Source of the DNA: DAOUAE01 sp034433795
GTDB taxonomy: Bacteria > Chloroflexota > UBA6077 > FW602-bin22 > DAOUAE01
Length of the DNA: 39,450 bases
Reading direction: 5' to 3'
Assembly: GCA_034433795.1 (NCBI GenBank)
Contig: DAOUAE010000070.1
Span: forward strand, 1-39,450
The notes beneath the pieces are model-generated. The model was not told the origin of the DNA. It ran no database searches and saw only the letters and a program-made list of their open reading frames with translations. Position 1 is the stretch's first letter; every line of letters starts with the position of its first letter. Positions 30,385 to 37,508 of the stretch are shown in pieces. The translations under genes and the position numbers were made by a program.

Positions 30385-30594
30385 ATGCCGAAAGAGATTC
30401 TCTTCTTAGCCGAGGAGTCGGCCGAGGGCGGCTACGAGGCCTACGCCCCGGGTTATTCCATCTATACCCAGGCCGAAACCCTTGAAGAGCTCAAACAGAT
30501 GGTTTTAGATGCCGTTCGCTGCCACTTTGACGAGGCGGTGCTGCCCCGGCTTATTCGACTGCACCTGGTCCGAGAGGAGGTCATCGCCGTTTGA
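30385..30594 (+). CDS. hicB: HicB-like antitoxin
   Basis: HicB neutralises the mRNA interferase HicA and often represses the operon. The 69-residue protein has the compact HicB fold: KEILFLAEESAEGGYEAYAP, YSIYTQAETLEELKQMVLDA and VRCHFDE, ending IRLHLVREEVIAV. The E-GGY-A and ADTLEEL-type segments are characteristic. It lacks the extra C-terminal DNA-binding domain of longer HicB proteins. The ATG follows GGAGGAGG by 3 nt. Its stop overlaps the TTG start of hicA. This HicB-then-HicA order, with overlap, is a usual arrangement. Confidence 0.85.
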   Translation: MPKEILFLAEESAEGGYEAYAPGYSIYTQAETLEELKQMVLDAVRCHFDEAVLPRLIRLHLVREEVIAV

Positions 30595-30834
30595 GGCTCC
30601 CCAGGGACGTGAGCGGGGAGGGTCTGGCCCGGCTTTTGGAGCGATTCGGCTACCGGGTGACTCGCCAGACCGGAAGTCAGCCTCAGCTGACCAGGTATGG
30701 GAATGGTGAGCACCACATCACCATCCCCAGACACGGCGCCCTTAAGGTCGGCACCTTAAGCGCAATCCTTTAAAGATATAGCCGACCAGCTCAAGATGAC
30801 CAAAGAGGAGCTTGTTCGGGCCCTCTGGGGCTAG
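30591..30834 (+). pseudogene. hicA: HicA toxin gene with a one-base frameshift
   Basis: HicA is a small double-stranded-RNA-binding-like ribonuclease. The frame from TTG 30591 gives RLPRDVSGEGLARLLERFGY and HHITIPRHGALKVGTLSAIL, including the catalytic His region (GEHHITIPRH), then meets TAA at 30771. Skipping one base in CTT-TAA-A restores the expected HicA C-terminus, LKDIADQLKMTKEELVRALWG, ending at TAG 30834. So either one T was inserted, inactivating or shortening the toxin, or translation slips +1 at CTT-TAA. The position of the central catalytic His is upstream of the break, so a truncated product might keep part of its fold. Confidence 0.75.
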
Positions 30835-30923
30835 AGAGATTGTCGGTAGTGACGTTGGAGAGTATTAACACGGGGCTTATATCGGGGTGCGGAGGTGGCG
30901 ATGGAGCGATCTGCACTGGCTGT

Positions 30924-30943
30924 GTCCCGTCAAGGGGTGTAAA
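30924..30943 (+). repeat. Left terminal inverted repeat of the IS256-like relic
   Basis: GTCCCG-N7-GTGTAAA. The same pattern occurs inverted at 32123-32142. Confidence 0.65.
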
Positions 30944-31018
30944 AACGGCTTCCCTTCGGGTTCTCTGGCTCAGACCGCTGCTGCGGCCAGGACGCGCACG
31001 GCGCCGCTCCCTGCCGCA

Positions 31019-32087
31019 TCACGGCCTGTGATTTGCCATCGACGCCTGGCGGATGTGGCGCCATTGCCCCAGCCCCTCGCCCGGCGGTGCCGCCAGCAGG
31101 CGCCGCACTGCCGCCACGGTCGGGAAGAGGCCCACCACGGCGCACCGCCGCGCCCGCTCCCGCTTCGGCCGCTCCCGGACGTTCGTCGTGTGGCTCCCGC
31201 GCCCGTGCTCCGGCGGGAAGTCTATGGCGGCCAAGACCTCCTCTGTCGCCTCCCGCCGCCGGCGCGCCACCTGGGGGAACCGCCGCCCCCAGGGACCGGG
31301 CGCGCGTAGGCACTCGCGCCCGCAGGGTCCGCAGGCCGTGCCCCCGGCAGCGCGGCTCCGTCGCCCCCCAGCCCCTCTGCGATCGCCCACCGCCCGCCGC
31401 AGGAATTCCCCCCAGAACGCGGCCGTCTCGGCCGCGCCCCCGTCGAATCCCGGACCGCCCGGTCCCCTGTCCCCCGCGCCCCCCCGGCGAGCACGGCTGC
31501 TCTGGTCACCACCCGCCCGTTCTGCCGCCCCGTCACCGCCTGCCCAGCGCGCCCCGCGGAGGGATCCTCCCCGCCCGTGACCGGTTCCGCAAGCGCTCCG
31601 TGGGCTCGTCCCGCGCAGCCCAGAGGCGGGAGACCGCGCTCGTGCGCAGGCCCGCGATCCCCGGCGCCTGGACCAGCGCGTCCACCTTTCGAGTGCTCCC
31701 CCCGTGCCCGGCGGCCTCCGGCACCACGGCCAGCAAGGCCCGCTCCGCGCGCCGCGGCTCTCGCAGGCGGGGGACGTCGCGGCCCCGGCGCAGCGTGGGG
31801 ATCGGCTGCGCGCTGGGACACACGTGTGTCCAGCGCCGCGAGCAGTCTCCGGTGCGGTCCGGCCGGCGGGTCGTGAAGCGTTCGGGGCGCTGGGCGCCGA
31901 TCACCGCGCTGGCCGCCCAAGCGATGCGCGGCGGCGCTGGCTGGCGCCGCCCTTCCCGCAGGGCAGCGAGCCCCGGGTCGTCCGGCCACGTGCGCAGGAG
32001 CGCAAGGAGTGCCGGCCTACGATCAGCGGTCAGCGGCCTCCTTTCGTCCGGGAGTCGTCCCCCCCGAAGGGGAGCAGCCGTGGTCAA
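31019..32087 (-). pseudogene. IS256-family transposase, multiply frameshifted
   Basis: Several minus-strand frames together recall a Mutator-type transposase. One contains IPTLRRGRDVPRLREPRRAE, RALLAVVPEAAGHGGSTRKV and DALVQAPGIAGLRTSAVSRL, which parallels the iPklR.g.yfPsfl.prrr and GvStRkvd.lv.alG..giskSeVSrl stretches of IS256 transposases. Another, nearer the 3' end, has EEVLAAIDFPPEHGRGSHTT, NVRERPKRERARRCAVVGLF and PTVAAVRRLLAAP, paralleling lafydFPreHWr.irTTNplERlnrEikRRtrvvgiFPneaavlRL. The middle part with the catalytic DD is spread over at least two other frames. No intact enzyme can be made. Confidence 0.8.
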
Positions 32088-32122
32088 GGCCTGCCAGCCC
32101 TGGCCCCTCGGGGCCAGGGAAG

Positions 32123-32142
32123 TTTACACCACCATCCGGGAC
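32123..32142 (-). repeat. Right terminal inverted repeat of the IS256-like relic
   Basis: The reverse complement reads GTCCCG-N7-GTGTAAA, matching the left repeat. Confidence 0.65.
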
Positions 32143-32143
32143 T

Positions 32144-32470
32144 CTAGTCCGTGTGGAATCCCCGGCGGCGCATCAGGCGGAAACTGACCCAGTCCACCAG
32201 GCTGATCCCGCGACGGCCCGCGGCCGGCAGAGCGACCACCCCTTCCGGGTGCGGCGTTGTTTCGACCCCGTCAACCTGCAGGGCCGGCAGGGCGTCGTCG
32301 CAGAAAACGGTCACCGCCGCCAGACCGATGCGGCGCTGAAGCAGGGCCACAGAGTTGCTGGTGTGAAGGGGGGTGTTTTTGTCGAGCAACTGGATCCAGG
32401 CCTCCCGGGCGGCCGGGTGAAAGCGGTCATCGGCGCTCCGCACCGCCAGGGGTCGACGAAGACGGTCAGC
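32144..32470 (-). pseudogene. VapC/PIN-type toxin gene, frameshifted and cut by the IS
   Basis: The minus strand begins with TLTVFVDP (the first PIN strand and Asp) near 32470. A frame change then leads to VRSADDRFHPAAREAWIQLL, DKNTPLHTSNSVALLQRRIG, LAAVTVFCDDALPALQVDGV and ISLVDWVSFRLMRRRG, which are PIN-toxin segments (the SLVDWVSF part carries the third acidic residue). The start codon appears to be CTG in place of ATG (CTGACC overlapping the upstream stop), and the normal C-terminal FDPHF-type strand is missing: the frame ends HTD at a stop 1 bp outside the IS terminal repeat. It is therefore inactive. Confidence 0.7.
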
Positions 32471-32651
32471 GTGGCCGCTCGCCGGCGGTTTCCGCCAGGC
32501 ACGCGTCGTGGCGGGCGGCAAGGTCGGTCAGGCCGGTGCGGCATCGTCCGGCGGCCGCTCTGGCCCGCTGGCGGCGCTCCTCCAGAGCGATCGCCGTCTC
32601 CAGCAGGGGGGGTGATCGCCCGTCGGATCGGGGCGGCCCGCGAGGGATCAT
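32466..32651 (-). CDS. Possible antitoxin partner of the broken PIN gene
   Basis: The 61-residue frame contains ETAIALEERRQRARAAAGRC and ends AETAGERPR, overlapping the degenerate PIN start by 4 nt, the arrangement of an antitoxin gene upstream of vapC. No antitoxin family is recognised with confidence, and it may be a relic like its partner. Confidence 0.35.
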   Translation of the reverse strand: MIPRGPPRSDGRSPPLLETAIALEERRQRARAAAGRCRTGLTDLAARHDACLAETAGERPR

Positions 32652-32720
32652 GACTTCTTCGTGAGGACGGTCCCGGCCAGTTCTAGTGTAGGCGGAGCGC
32701 CTGGCCGGCACGCGTCTTCG

Positions 32721-32750
32721 CCGACGAGGAGCCTCTCGTGGGGGTATAAT
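32721..32750 (+). promoter_or_regulatory. Promoter of polX
   Basis: A consensus TATAAT lies at 32745-32750, 43 bp upstream of the polX ATG. The best -35 match, CCGACG (32721-32726), is weak and lies 18 bp upstream. Confidence 0.5.
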
Positions 32751-32793
32751 TCGCGTGAGAGGTGCCGGCGGGTCCGCCGGGAAGGGAGGCCGC

Positions 32794-34539
32794 ATGCGCA
32801 ACGCCGAGGTCGCGCAACTGCTCAACGAGATCGCCGATCTCCTGGAGCTGAAGGGCGACGACCCCTACCGGATCGCCGCCTACCGTGAGGCCGCCCGGCA
32901 GATCGAAAACCTGACCGAGGACATCGTCGAGGTCTGGCGGGCCGGTCGCCTGGACGAGATCCCGCGGGTGGGCCCCTCCATCGCCGCCAAGATCGCCGAG
33001 TACCTGGAGACCGGCCGGCTGCGCTATCTGGAGGAGCTGCGCCAGCAGGTGGCGCCGGGCCTGGTGGAGCTCATGCAGGTGCCCGGGGTGGGCCCCCGGC
33101 GGGCTCGCCTCTTCTACGAGAAACTGGGCATCACCTCGATCCGGCAGCTGGAGGAGGCAGCCCACCAGCACAAACTCTGCCAGCTGCCGGGCGTCCGCGA
33201 GAAGACCGAGGAGAACATCCGGCGCGAGCTGGAGCGGCTCCAGGCCCGGACCCGCCGGCTGCCGCTGGGGGTGGCCCTGCCGGTGGCCGAGCGGGTGATT
33301 GCCCTCCTCAAGGACCACCCGGCGGTCCGGCGCATCGACGCCGCCGGCAGCCTGCGCCGGATGCGCGAGACCATCGGCGACATCGATATCCTGGTGGCCA
33401 GCGACCGGCCGCTGGAGGTCATCGACGCCTTCACCCACCTGCCCATTGTCCGCGAGGTCCTGGCCAAGGGGCCGGCCAAGGCCAGTGTGCTCATCGAGGG
33501 CAACTTCCAGGTGGACCTGCGGGTCATCGACCCGGCCAGTTATGGCGCGGCCCTCCAGTACTTCACTGGCTCCAAAGAGCACAACATCGCCCTGCGCGAG
33601 CTGGCCATCCGGCGGGGCTGGAAGCTCAACGAGTACGGGCTCTTCGACGAGGCCACTGGCCGGCGGCTGGCCGGCGAGACCGAGGAGGAGATCTACCGGA
33701 TGCTCGGGCTGGTCTGGATCCCGCCCGAGCTCCGGGAGAACCGGGGCGAGATCGAGGCGGCCATGCGGGGAGAGCTGCCGGTGCTGGTCGAGCTCCGCGA
33801 TATCCAGGGGGATCTCCATCTCCACGCCAACTGGAGCGACGGCACGGCGACGCTCGAGGCGATGGCCGAGGCGGCCCGGGCCCGGGGCTACGCCTACATC
33901 GCCGTCACCGACCACTCAGCCACCCTGGGCGTGGCCGGGGGGCTGTCGGTCGAGAGCCTCCGCGAGCAGTGGGCCGAGATCGACCGGCTGAACGAGCGGC
34001 TCCGGCCCTTCCGCATTCTCAAAGGCGCCGAGGTCGACATCCTGGCCGATGGCAGCCTGGGCTACCCCGACGAGGTCCTGGCCCAGCTGGAGTACGTGGC
34101 CGTCTCGGTCCACAGCGGCTTCCACCAGTCGCGCGAGCGCATGACCCAGCGCATCCTGCGGGCGCTGGAGAACCCCTACGTCCACACCCTGAACCACCCG
34201 ACCGGGCGGCTGCTGGGCAAGCGCGAGCCCTACGAGGTGGACCTGGAGGCGGTGCTGCAGGCGGCGGCGGCCCGGGGCATCTGTGTCGAGATCGACGGGG
34301 CGCCCGACCGGCTGGACCTGGACGACCTCTGGGCCCGACGGGCGAAGGAGATGGGGTGTCTGCTGGTGGTGGACAGCGACGCCCACAGCGTCCCGGCCCT
34401 GGAGGGGGTGCGCTACGGGGTGGCGGTGGCCCGGCGGGGCTGGCTGGAGAAGAAGGACATCCTGAACACGCGGCCGCTCGCCGAGCTCCTGGCCTGGCTG
34501 CAGCGGCGGCGGGCGCTGGCCCGGCCGGGCGGGCGCTGA
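32794..34539 (+). CDS. polX: Family X DNA polymerase with PHP domain
   Basis: Bacterial PolX fills short gaps during base-excision or end-joining repair; the PHP domain adds 3'-5' exonuclease and AP-endonuclease-type activity in studied members. The 581-residue protein is of full length. The 8-kDa/HhH region has RNAEVAQLLNEIADLLELKG, LDEIPRVGPSIAAKIAEYLE and QVPGVGPRRARLFYEKLG. The nucleotidyltransferase palm has DAAGSLRRMRETIGDIDILV (GS and DxD) and FQVDLRVID (third Asp). YFTGSKEHNIALRELAIRRG is the usual thumb motif. The PHP domain has GDLHLHANWSDGTATLEAMA, VTDHS, EVDILADGSLGYPDE, SVHSGF, LNHPTGR and VDSDAHS, so its metal ligands look intact. The ATG follows GGGAGG. The ligase gene begins 14 bp downstream. 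Confidence 0.95.
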   Translation: MRNAEVAQLLNEIADLLELKGDDPYRIAAYREAARQIENLTEDIVEVWRAGRLDEIPRVGPSIAAKIAEYLETGRLRYLEELRQQVAPGLVELMQVPGVGPRRARLFYEKLGITSIRQLEEAAHQHKLCQLPGVREKTEENIRRELERLQARTRRLPLGVALPVAERVIALLKDHPAVRRIDAAGSLRRMRETIGDIDILVASDRPLEVIDAFTHLPIVREVLAKGPAKASVLIEGNFQVDLRVIDPASYGAALQYFTGSKEHNIALRELAIRRGWKLNEYGLFDEATGRRLAGETEEEIYRMLGLVWIPPELRENRGEIEAAMRGELPVLVELRDIQGDLHLHANWSDGTATLEAMAEAARARGYAYIAVTDHSATLGVAGGLSVESLREQWAEIDRLNERLRPFRILKGAEVDILADGSLGYPDEVLAQLEYVAVSVHSGFHQSRERMTQRILRALENPYVHTLNHPTGRLLGKREPYEVDLEAVLQAAAARGICVEIDGAPDRLDLDDLWARRAKEMGCLLVVDSDAHSVPALEGVRYGVAVARRGWLEKKDILNTRPLAELLAWLQRRRALARPGGR

Positions 34540-34553
34540 GAGGAGGGGGTACC

Positions 34554-36287
34554 GTGCAGTGGCGCGTCATCGCCGAGACCATGGCCCGGCTGGAGGCGAC
34601 CACCCGCCGGCTGGAGCAGCAGGCTATCTTAGGGGCGCTCTTCCGGCAGGTGCCGCCCGACCAGATCGACCGGGTGATCTATCTCTGTCAGGGGCAGCTG
34701 GCGCCGCCGTGGGTCAATATCGAGTTCGGGCTCAGCGAGCGGCTGCTGCCGCGGGCCATCGCCCAGGCGGCCGGGGTGCCGGAGGCGCAGGTGGTCGCCC
34801 TCTACAAGCAGCAGGGCGACCTGGGGCTGGTGGCCGAGGAGGTCCTGCGCGGGCCGGGGGCCGGGCTGACCCTGGCCGAGGTCTACGCCCGGCTGCAGGA
34901 GATCGCCGCCGCCCGCGGGGCCGGGGCCATCAGCCGCAAGGTCAGCCTCCTGGCCGATCTGTTGAGCCGGCTGAGCGGGCTGGAGGCCAGGTACGTCGTG
35001 CGGATCGTCCAGGGGCGGCTGCGTCTGGGGGTGGGCGACGCCACGATCATGGACGCGCTGGCCGAGGCCTTCGGCGGCAAAGAGGCCCGGCCGGTCATCG
35101 AGCGGGCCTACACCCTGCGGGCCGACCTGGGGCTGGTGGGCCGGCTGCTGGCCACCCAGGGGGTGGAGGCGGTGCGCCAGATCGGGCCGGAGCCGGGGAC
35201 GCCGGTTCTCCCGGCGCTGGCCGAGCGGCTGCCCTCGGCCGAGGAGATCATCCGCAAGGTCGGGACGGTGGCGGCCGAGCCCAAGTACGATGGGCTCCGG
35301 CTGCAGGTGCACCGCGACGGCGAGCGCATCTGGCTCTTCAGCCGGCGGCTGGAGGACCTCTCCGAGACCTTCCCCGAGATCGTGCGGGCGGTGCGGCGGC
35401 AGGTGCGGGCCCGGCGGGCGATCTTCGACGGCGAGGCCCTGGCCTACAACCCCGAGACCGGCGAGTTCTTCCCCTTCCAGATCACCGTGACCCGGCGGCG
35501 GAAGTACCGCATCCAGGAGATGGAGGAGCGCTATCCCCTGCGCCTCTTCGCCTTCGACCTCCTGCTGGCCGACGGCACCGACTACACCCCCCGGCCCTTC
35601 CGCGAGCGGCGGGCGGCGCTGGAGGCGCTCATCGCCCGCGACCCCGACGACACCATCCAGGTGACCGAGCAGATTGTCACCGCCGACCCGCGCGCGCTGG
35701 AGCGGTTCTTCCTGGCGATGGTCGAGCGGGGGCTGGAGGGGATCGTGGCCAAGCGGCCGGACGCGCCCTATCACGCCGGGGCGCGCAACTTCAACTGGAT
35801 TAAACTCAAGCGCAGCTACACCGGTCGGTTGAGCGAGACGGTGGACGTGGTGATCGTGGGGTATCTTCTGGGCCGGGGCAAGCGGGCCCAGTTGGGGATC
35901 GGTTCGCTCATCGGGGCGGTCTACGACCCCGAGAACAACCGGTTCCGGACGGTGGCCAAGATCGGCTCGGGGTTGAGCGAGGAGGAGTGGCGCGAACTCA
36001 GGCGGCTGCTCGACGAGATTCGGGTGCCGGTCAAGCCGCCCTATGTGGACGCCCAGATCGCGGCCGACGTGTGGGTCGAGCCGCGGTACGTGGTCGAGGT
36101 GCTGGCCGATGAGATAACCCGGAGCCCGCTGCACACCTGTGGGAAACGGAATGAGGAGCCGGGGTACTCGTTGCGCTTCCCGCGGGTGGTGCGGATCCGG
36201 TTCGACCGGCGGCCGGAGGACGCCACCACCGAGGCCGAGATCCTGCGCCTCTACGAACAGCAGCAGACGGTGCCCGAGCGCGCCTGA
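34554..36287 (+). CDS. ATP-dependent DNA ligase (archaeal-type)
   Basis: The 577-residue enzyme seals DNA nicks using ATP. The N-terminal DNA-binding domain (about residues 1-220) is like that of archaeal and eukaryotic ligase I (ISRKVSLLADLLSRLSGLEA, YVVRIVQGRLRLGVGDATI). The nucleotidyltransferase core has motif I AEPKYDGLRLQVH (catalytic K244), the FDGEALAYN and FAFDLLLADGTDY motifs, EGIVAKRPDAPY and NWIKLKRSYTG. An OB-fold domain follows (VDVVIVGYLLGRGKR, to RFPRVVRIRFDRRPED). The start is GTG at 34554 preceded by AGGAGGGGG. The neighbouring polX suggests a shared repair role; bacteria normally use NAD-dependent LigA for replication, so this is probably an accessory repair ligase. Confidence 0.95.
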   Translation: MQWRVIAETMARLEATTRRLEQQAILGALFRQVPPDQIDRVIYLCQGQLAPPWVNIEFGLSERLLPRAIAQAAGVPEAQVVALYKQQGDLGLVAEEVLRGPGAGLTLAEVYARLQEIAAARGAGAISRKVSLLADLLSRLSGLEARYVVRIVQGRLRLGVGDATIMDALAEAFGGKEARPVIERAYTLRADLGLVGRLLATQGVEAVRQIGPEPGTPVLPALAERLPSAEEIIRKVGTVAAEPKYDGLRLQVHRDGERIWLFSRRLEDLSETFPEIVRAVRRQVRARRAIFDGEALAYNPETGEFFPFQITVTRRRKYRIQEMEERYPLRLFAFDLLLADGTDYTPRPFRERRAALEALIARDPDDTIQVTEQIVTADPRALERFFLAMVERGLEGIVAKRPDAPYHAGARNFNWIKLKRSYTGRLSETVDVVIVGYLLGRGKRAQLGIGSLIGAVYDPENNRFRTVAKIGSGLSEEEWRELRRLLDEIRVPVKPPYVDAQIAADVWVEPRYVVEVLADEITRSPLHTCGKRNEEPGYSLRFPRVVRIRFDRRPEDATTEAEILRLYEQQQTVPERA

Positions 36288-36990
36288 GGCCCCGTGTCCC
36301 ACCGTTCTCCCCTCTCGCCTCTTCGCCTGCCCTGGGCGGGCGACCGCGCCGGCATTGGCTGCGCTGGCAGCCCCGGGCGCCCACCGCCGTGTCGCTTCAG
36401 CTCACGCCTGCGGGTGGGCCTCCACCGATTTTGTATCCTTCTCGATACGCCACTCGTAATAGATGGCGCTCGCCGATGACTCTTTGAGCGCCGAATTGCC
36501 CGCCCGCTTGGGGCAAGACTGCTTCGGGCGAGAGAAGGGTCTCTTCCACTTGTTCTCGGGTAACTTCAAACCCGTGACGCCTTCATAGTTCAAGTTTTTG
36601 TTGTGCGCGGTAAGTATAGCGGATTTTCCTTCGAGACCTGCGCGCGCGTCGTCCTGGTCCTCGCGTCCGTTTTCTCCCTTGCCATGCACGTATACATCGT
36701 GACGATGGTGCCGGCGGTTCCCGTCCGCGTTGGCAGGGCTTTCCGGTTTTCTGCGCTCAGGGCGTTCGCGGGCTGAAGGTGTTTGCGAAGGTGACACCAG
36801 GCGGCAGAGCGTGTTTCCCTGACCGCCCGCCCCTGACCCAGGGGCGGGCACGGCCGCCCCTTCTCCAGAGTCTCCTGGCCGCCCACGTATGGCCGCTCTC
36901 AGCGGTCGGGCCTTTCTGCGCGACGCAGGGCCCGGGGCCGCTGTCGACCTTGTCGCCGCCGGAGACCTTTTGGCCGTGGCTCTGGAGGGA
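36288..36990. other. Long stretch without a clear gene
   Basis: Base composition varies, with an AT-richer part at about 36430-36720. The only notable frame, minus strand 36402-36851 (149 codons), contains NYEGVTGLKLPENKWKRPFS and ALKESSASAIYYEWRIEKD, which could be eroded protein, but no family is recognised and there is no good ribosome-binding site. It is left unannotated as a gene. No terminal repeats were found. Confidence 0.4.
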
Positions 36991-37309
36991 TCAACCGGGA
37001 TAAGGGGTCTTTTCGCTTTTTGCCCGGCGTGCCGCCAGCATCTGCTGGCGGGCCCGGGCCAGCCCGTCGGTCAGGGCTTCCTGGAGCCGCGCCCGGGCTT
37101 CGGGGTCGTCCGGATGCCGGGCGGCCGCCGCCACTTCTGGGACACGGTCGAGCCACCCTCCCGGTCGGGGCGTCCGTCCCCGGCGGTAGGCGTGCAGCTG
37201 CCTCCAGATCGAGGAGACGGGGTAGCCACAGCGTCCTGCCAGGAGATTGGCCAGTGCCCAGAGGGTGAGTCCACTGGCCGCCCGCACCTGATCCAGCCAG
37301 GCGGCCATC
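36991..37309 (-). CDS. Small basic protein with a possible helix-turn-helix
   Basis: The 105-residue protein is not recognised. Residues 1-45 (AAWLDQVRAASGLTLWALAN, LLAGRCGYPVSSIWRQLHAY) could form a helix-turn-helix-type domain. A basic linker (RRGRTPRPGGWLDRV) leads to a helical, Arg/Ala-rich C-terminus (ARLQEALTDGLARARQQMLA). It lies downstream of the glycoside-hydrolase gene on the same strand. The start is uncertain: ATG 37309 is assumed, but GTG codons further upstream in frame (near 37350) would add about 14 residues. A DNA-binding role is a guess from the predicted fold only. Confidence 0.5.
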
Positions 37310-37508
37310 GGCTCCGGCGCTCTGAGATCATCGGATCTTTCGCGCACCGTGCGCCTCGCCTCGCTGGGCTCCGTCGCCCCAGGGGTGGTTGGATTCGGCA
37401 AGCCTGCCGGGGCGAGGTCTCGCGTTGCCGTCGGAACCTGCTGGCTCTCCGCCTGGCGCGCAGGCGGTCTCCGGCGGCGTGCCGCTCGTCGGCCAGGCCG
37501 CGTCTGCC

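Larger units (their letters stand above)
30924..32142 (-). mobile_element. Degenerate IS256-family insertion sequence
   Basis: The element is about 1.2 kb, bounded by imperfect terminal inverted repeats that share GTCCCG-N7-GTGTAAA, and filled by a minus-strand transposase relic. Size, gene orientation and transposase similarity fit IS256/Mutator. No clear 8-9-bp target duplication remains, in line with an old insertion. Its right edge lies 1 bp from the stop codon of a broken PIN-toxin gene, which suggests it inserted into that gene. Confidence 0.7.

Noticed and set aside
29970..30485. Plus-strand 171-codon frame upstream of and overlapping hicB
   Set aside because: It overlaps both the transposase relic and the well-supported hicB; it is Pro/Arg/Ser-rich and not protein-like.
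36402..36851. Minus-strand 149-codon frame after the ligase
   Set aside because: Part of it looks protein-like, but there is no ribosome-binding site, no recognisable family and no conserved context; noted in the stretch entry only.
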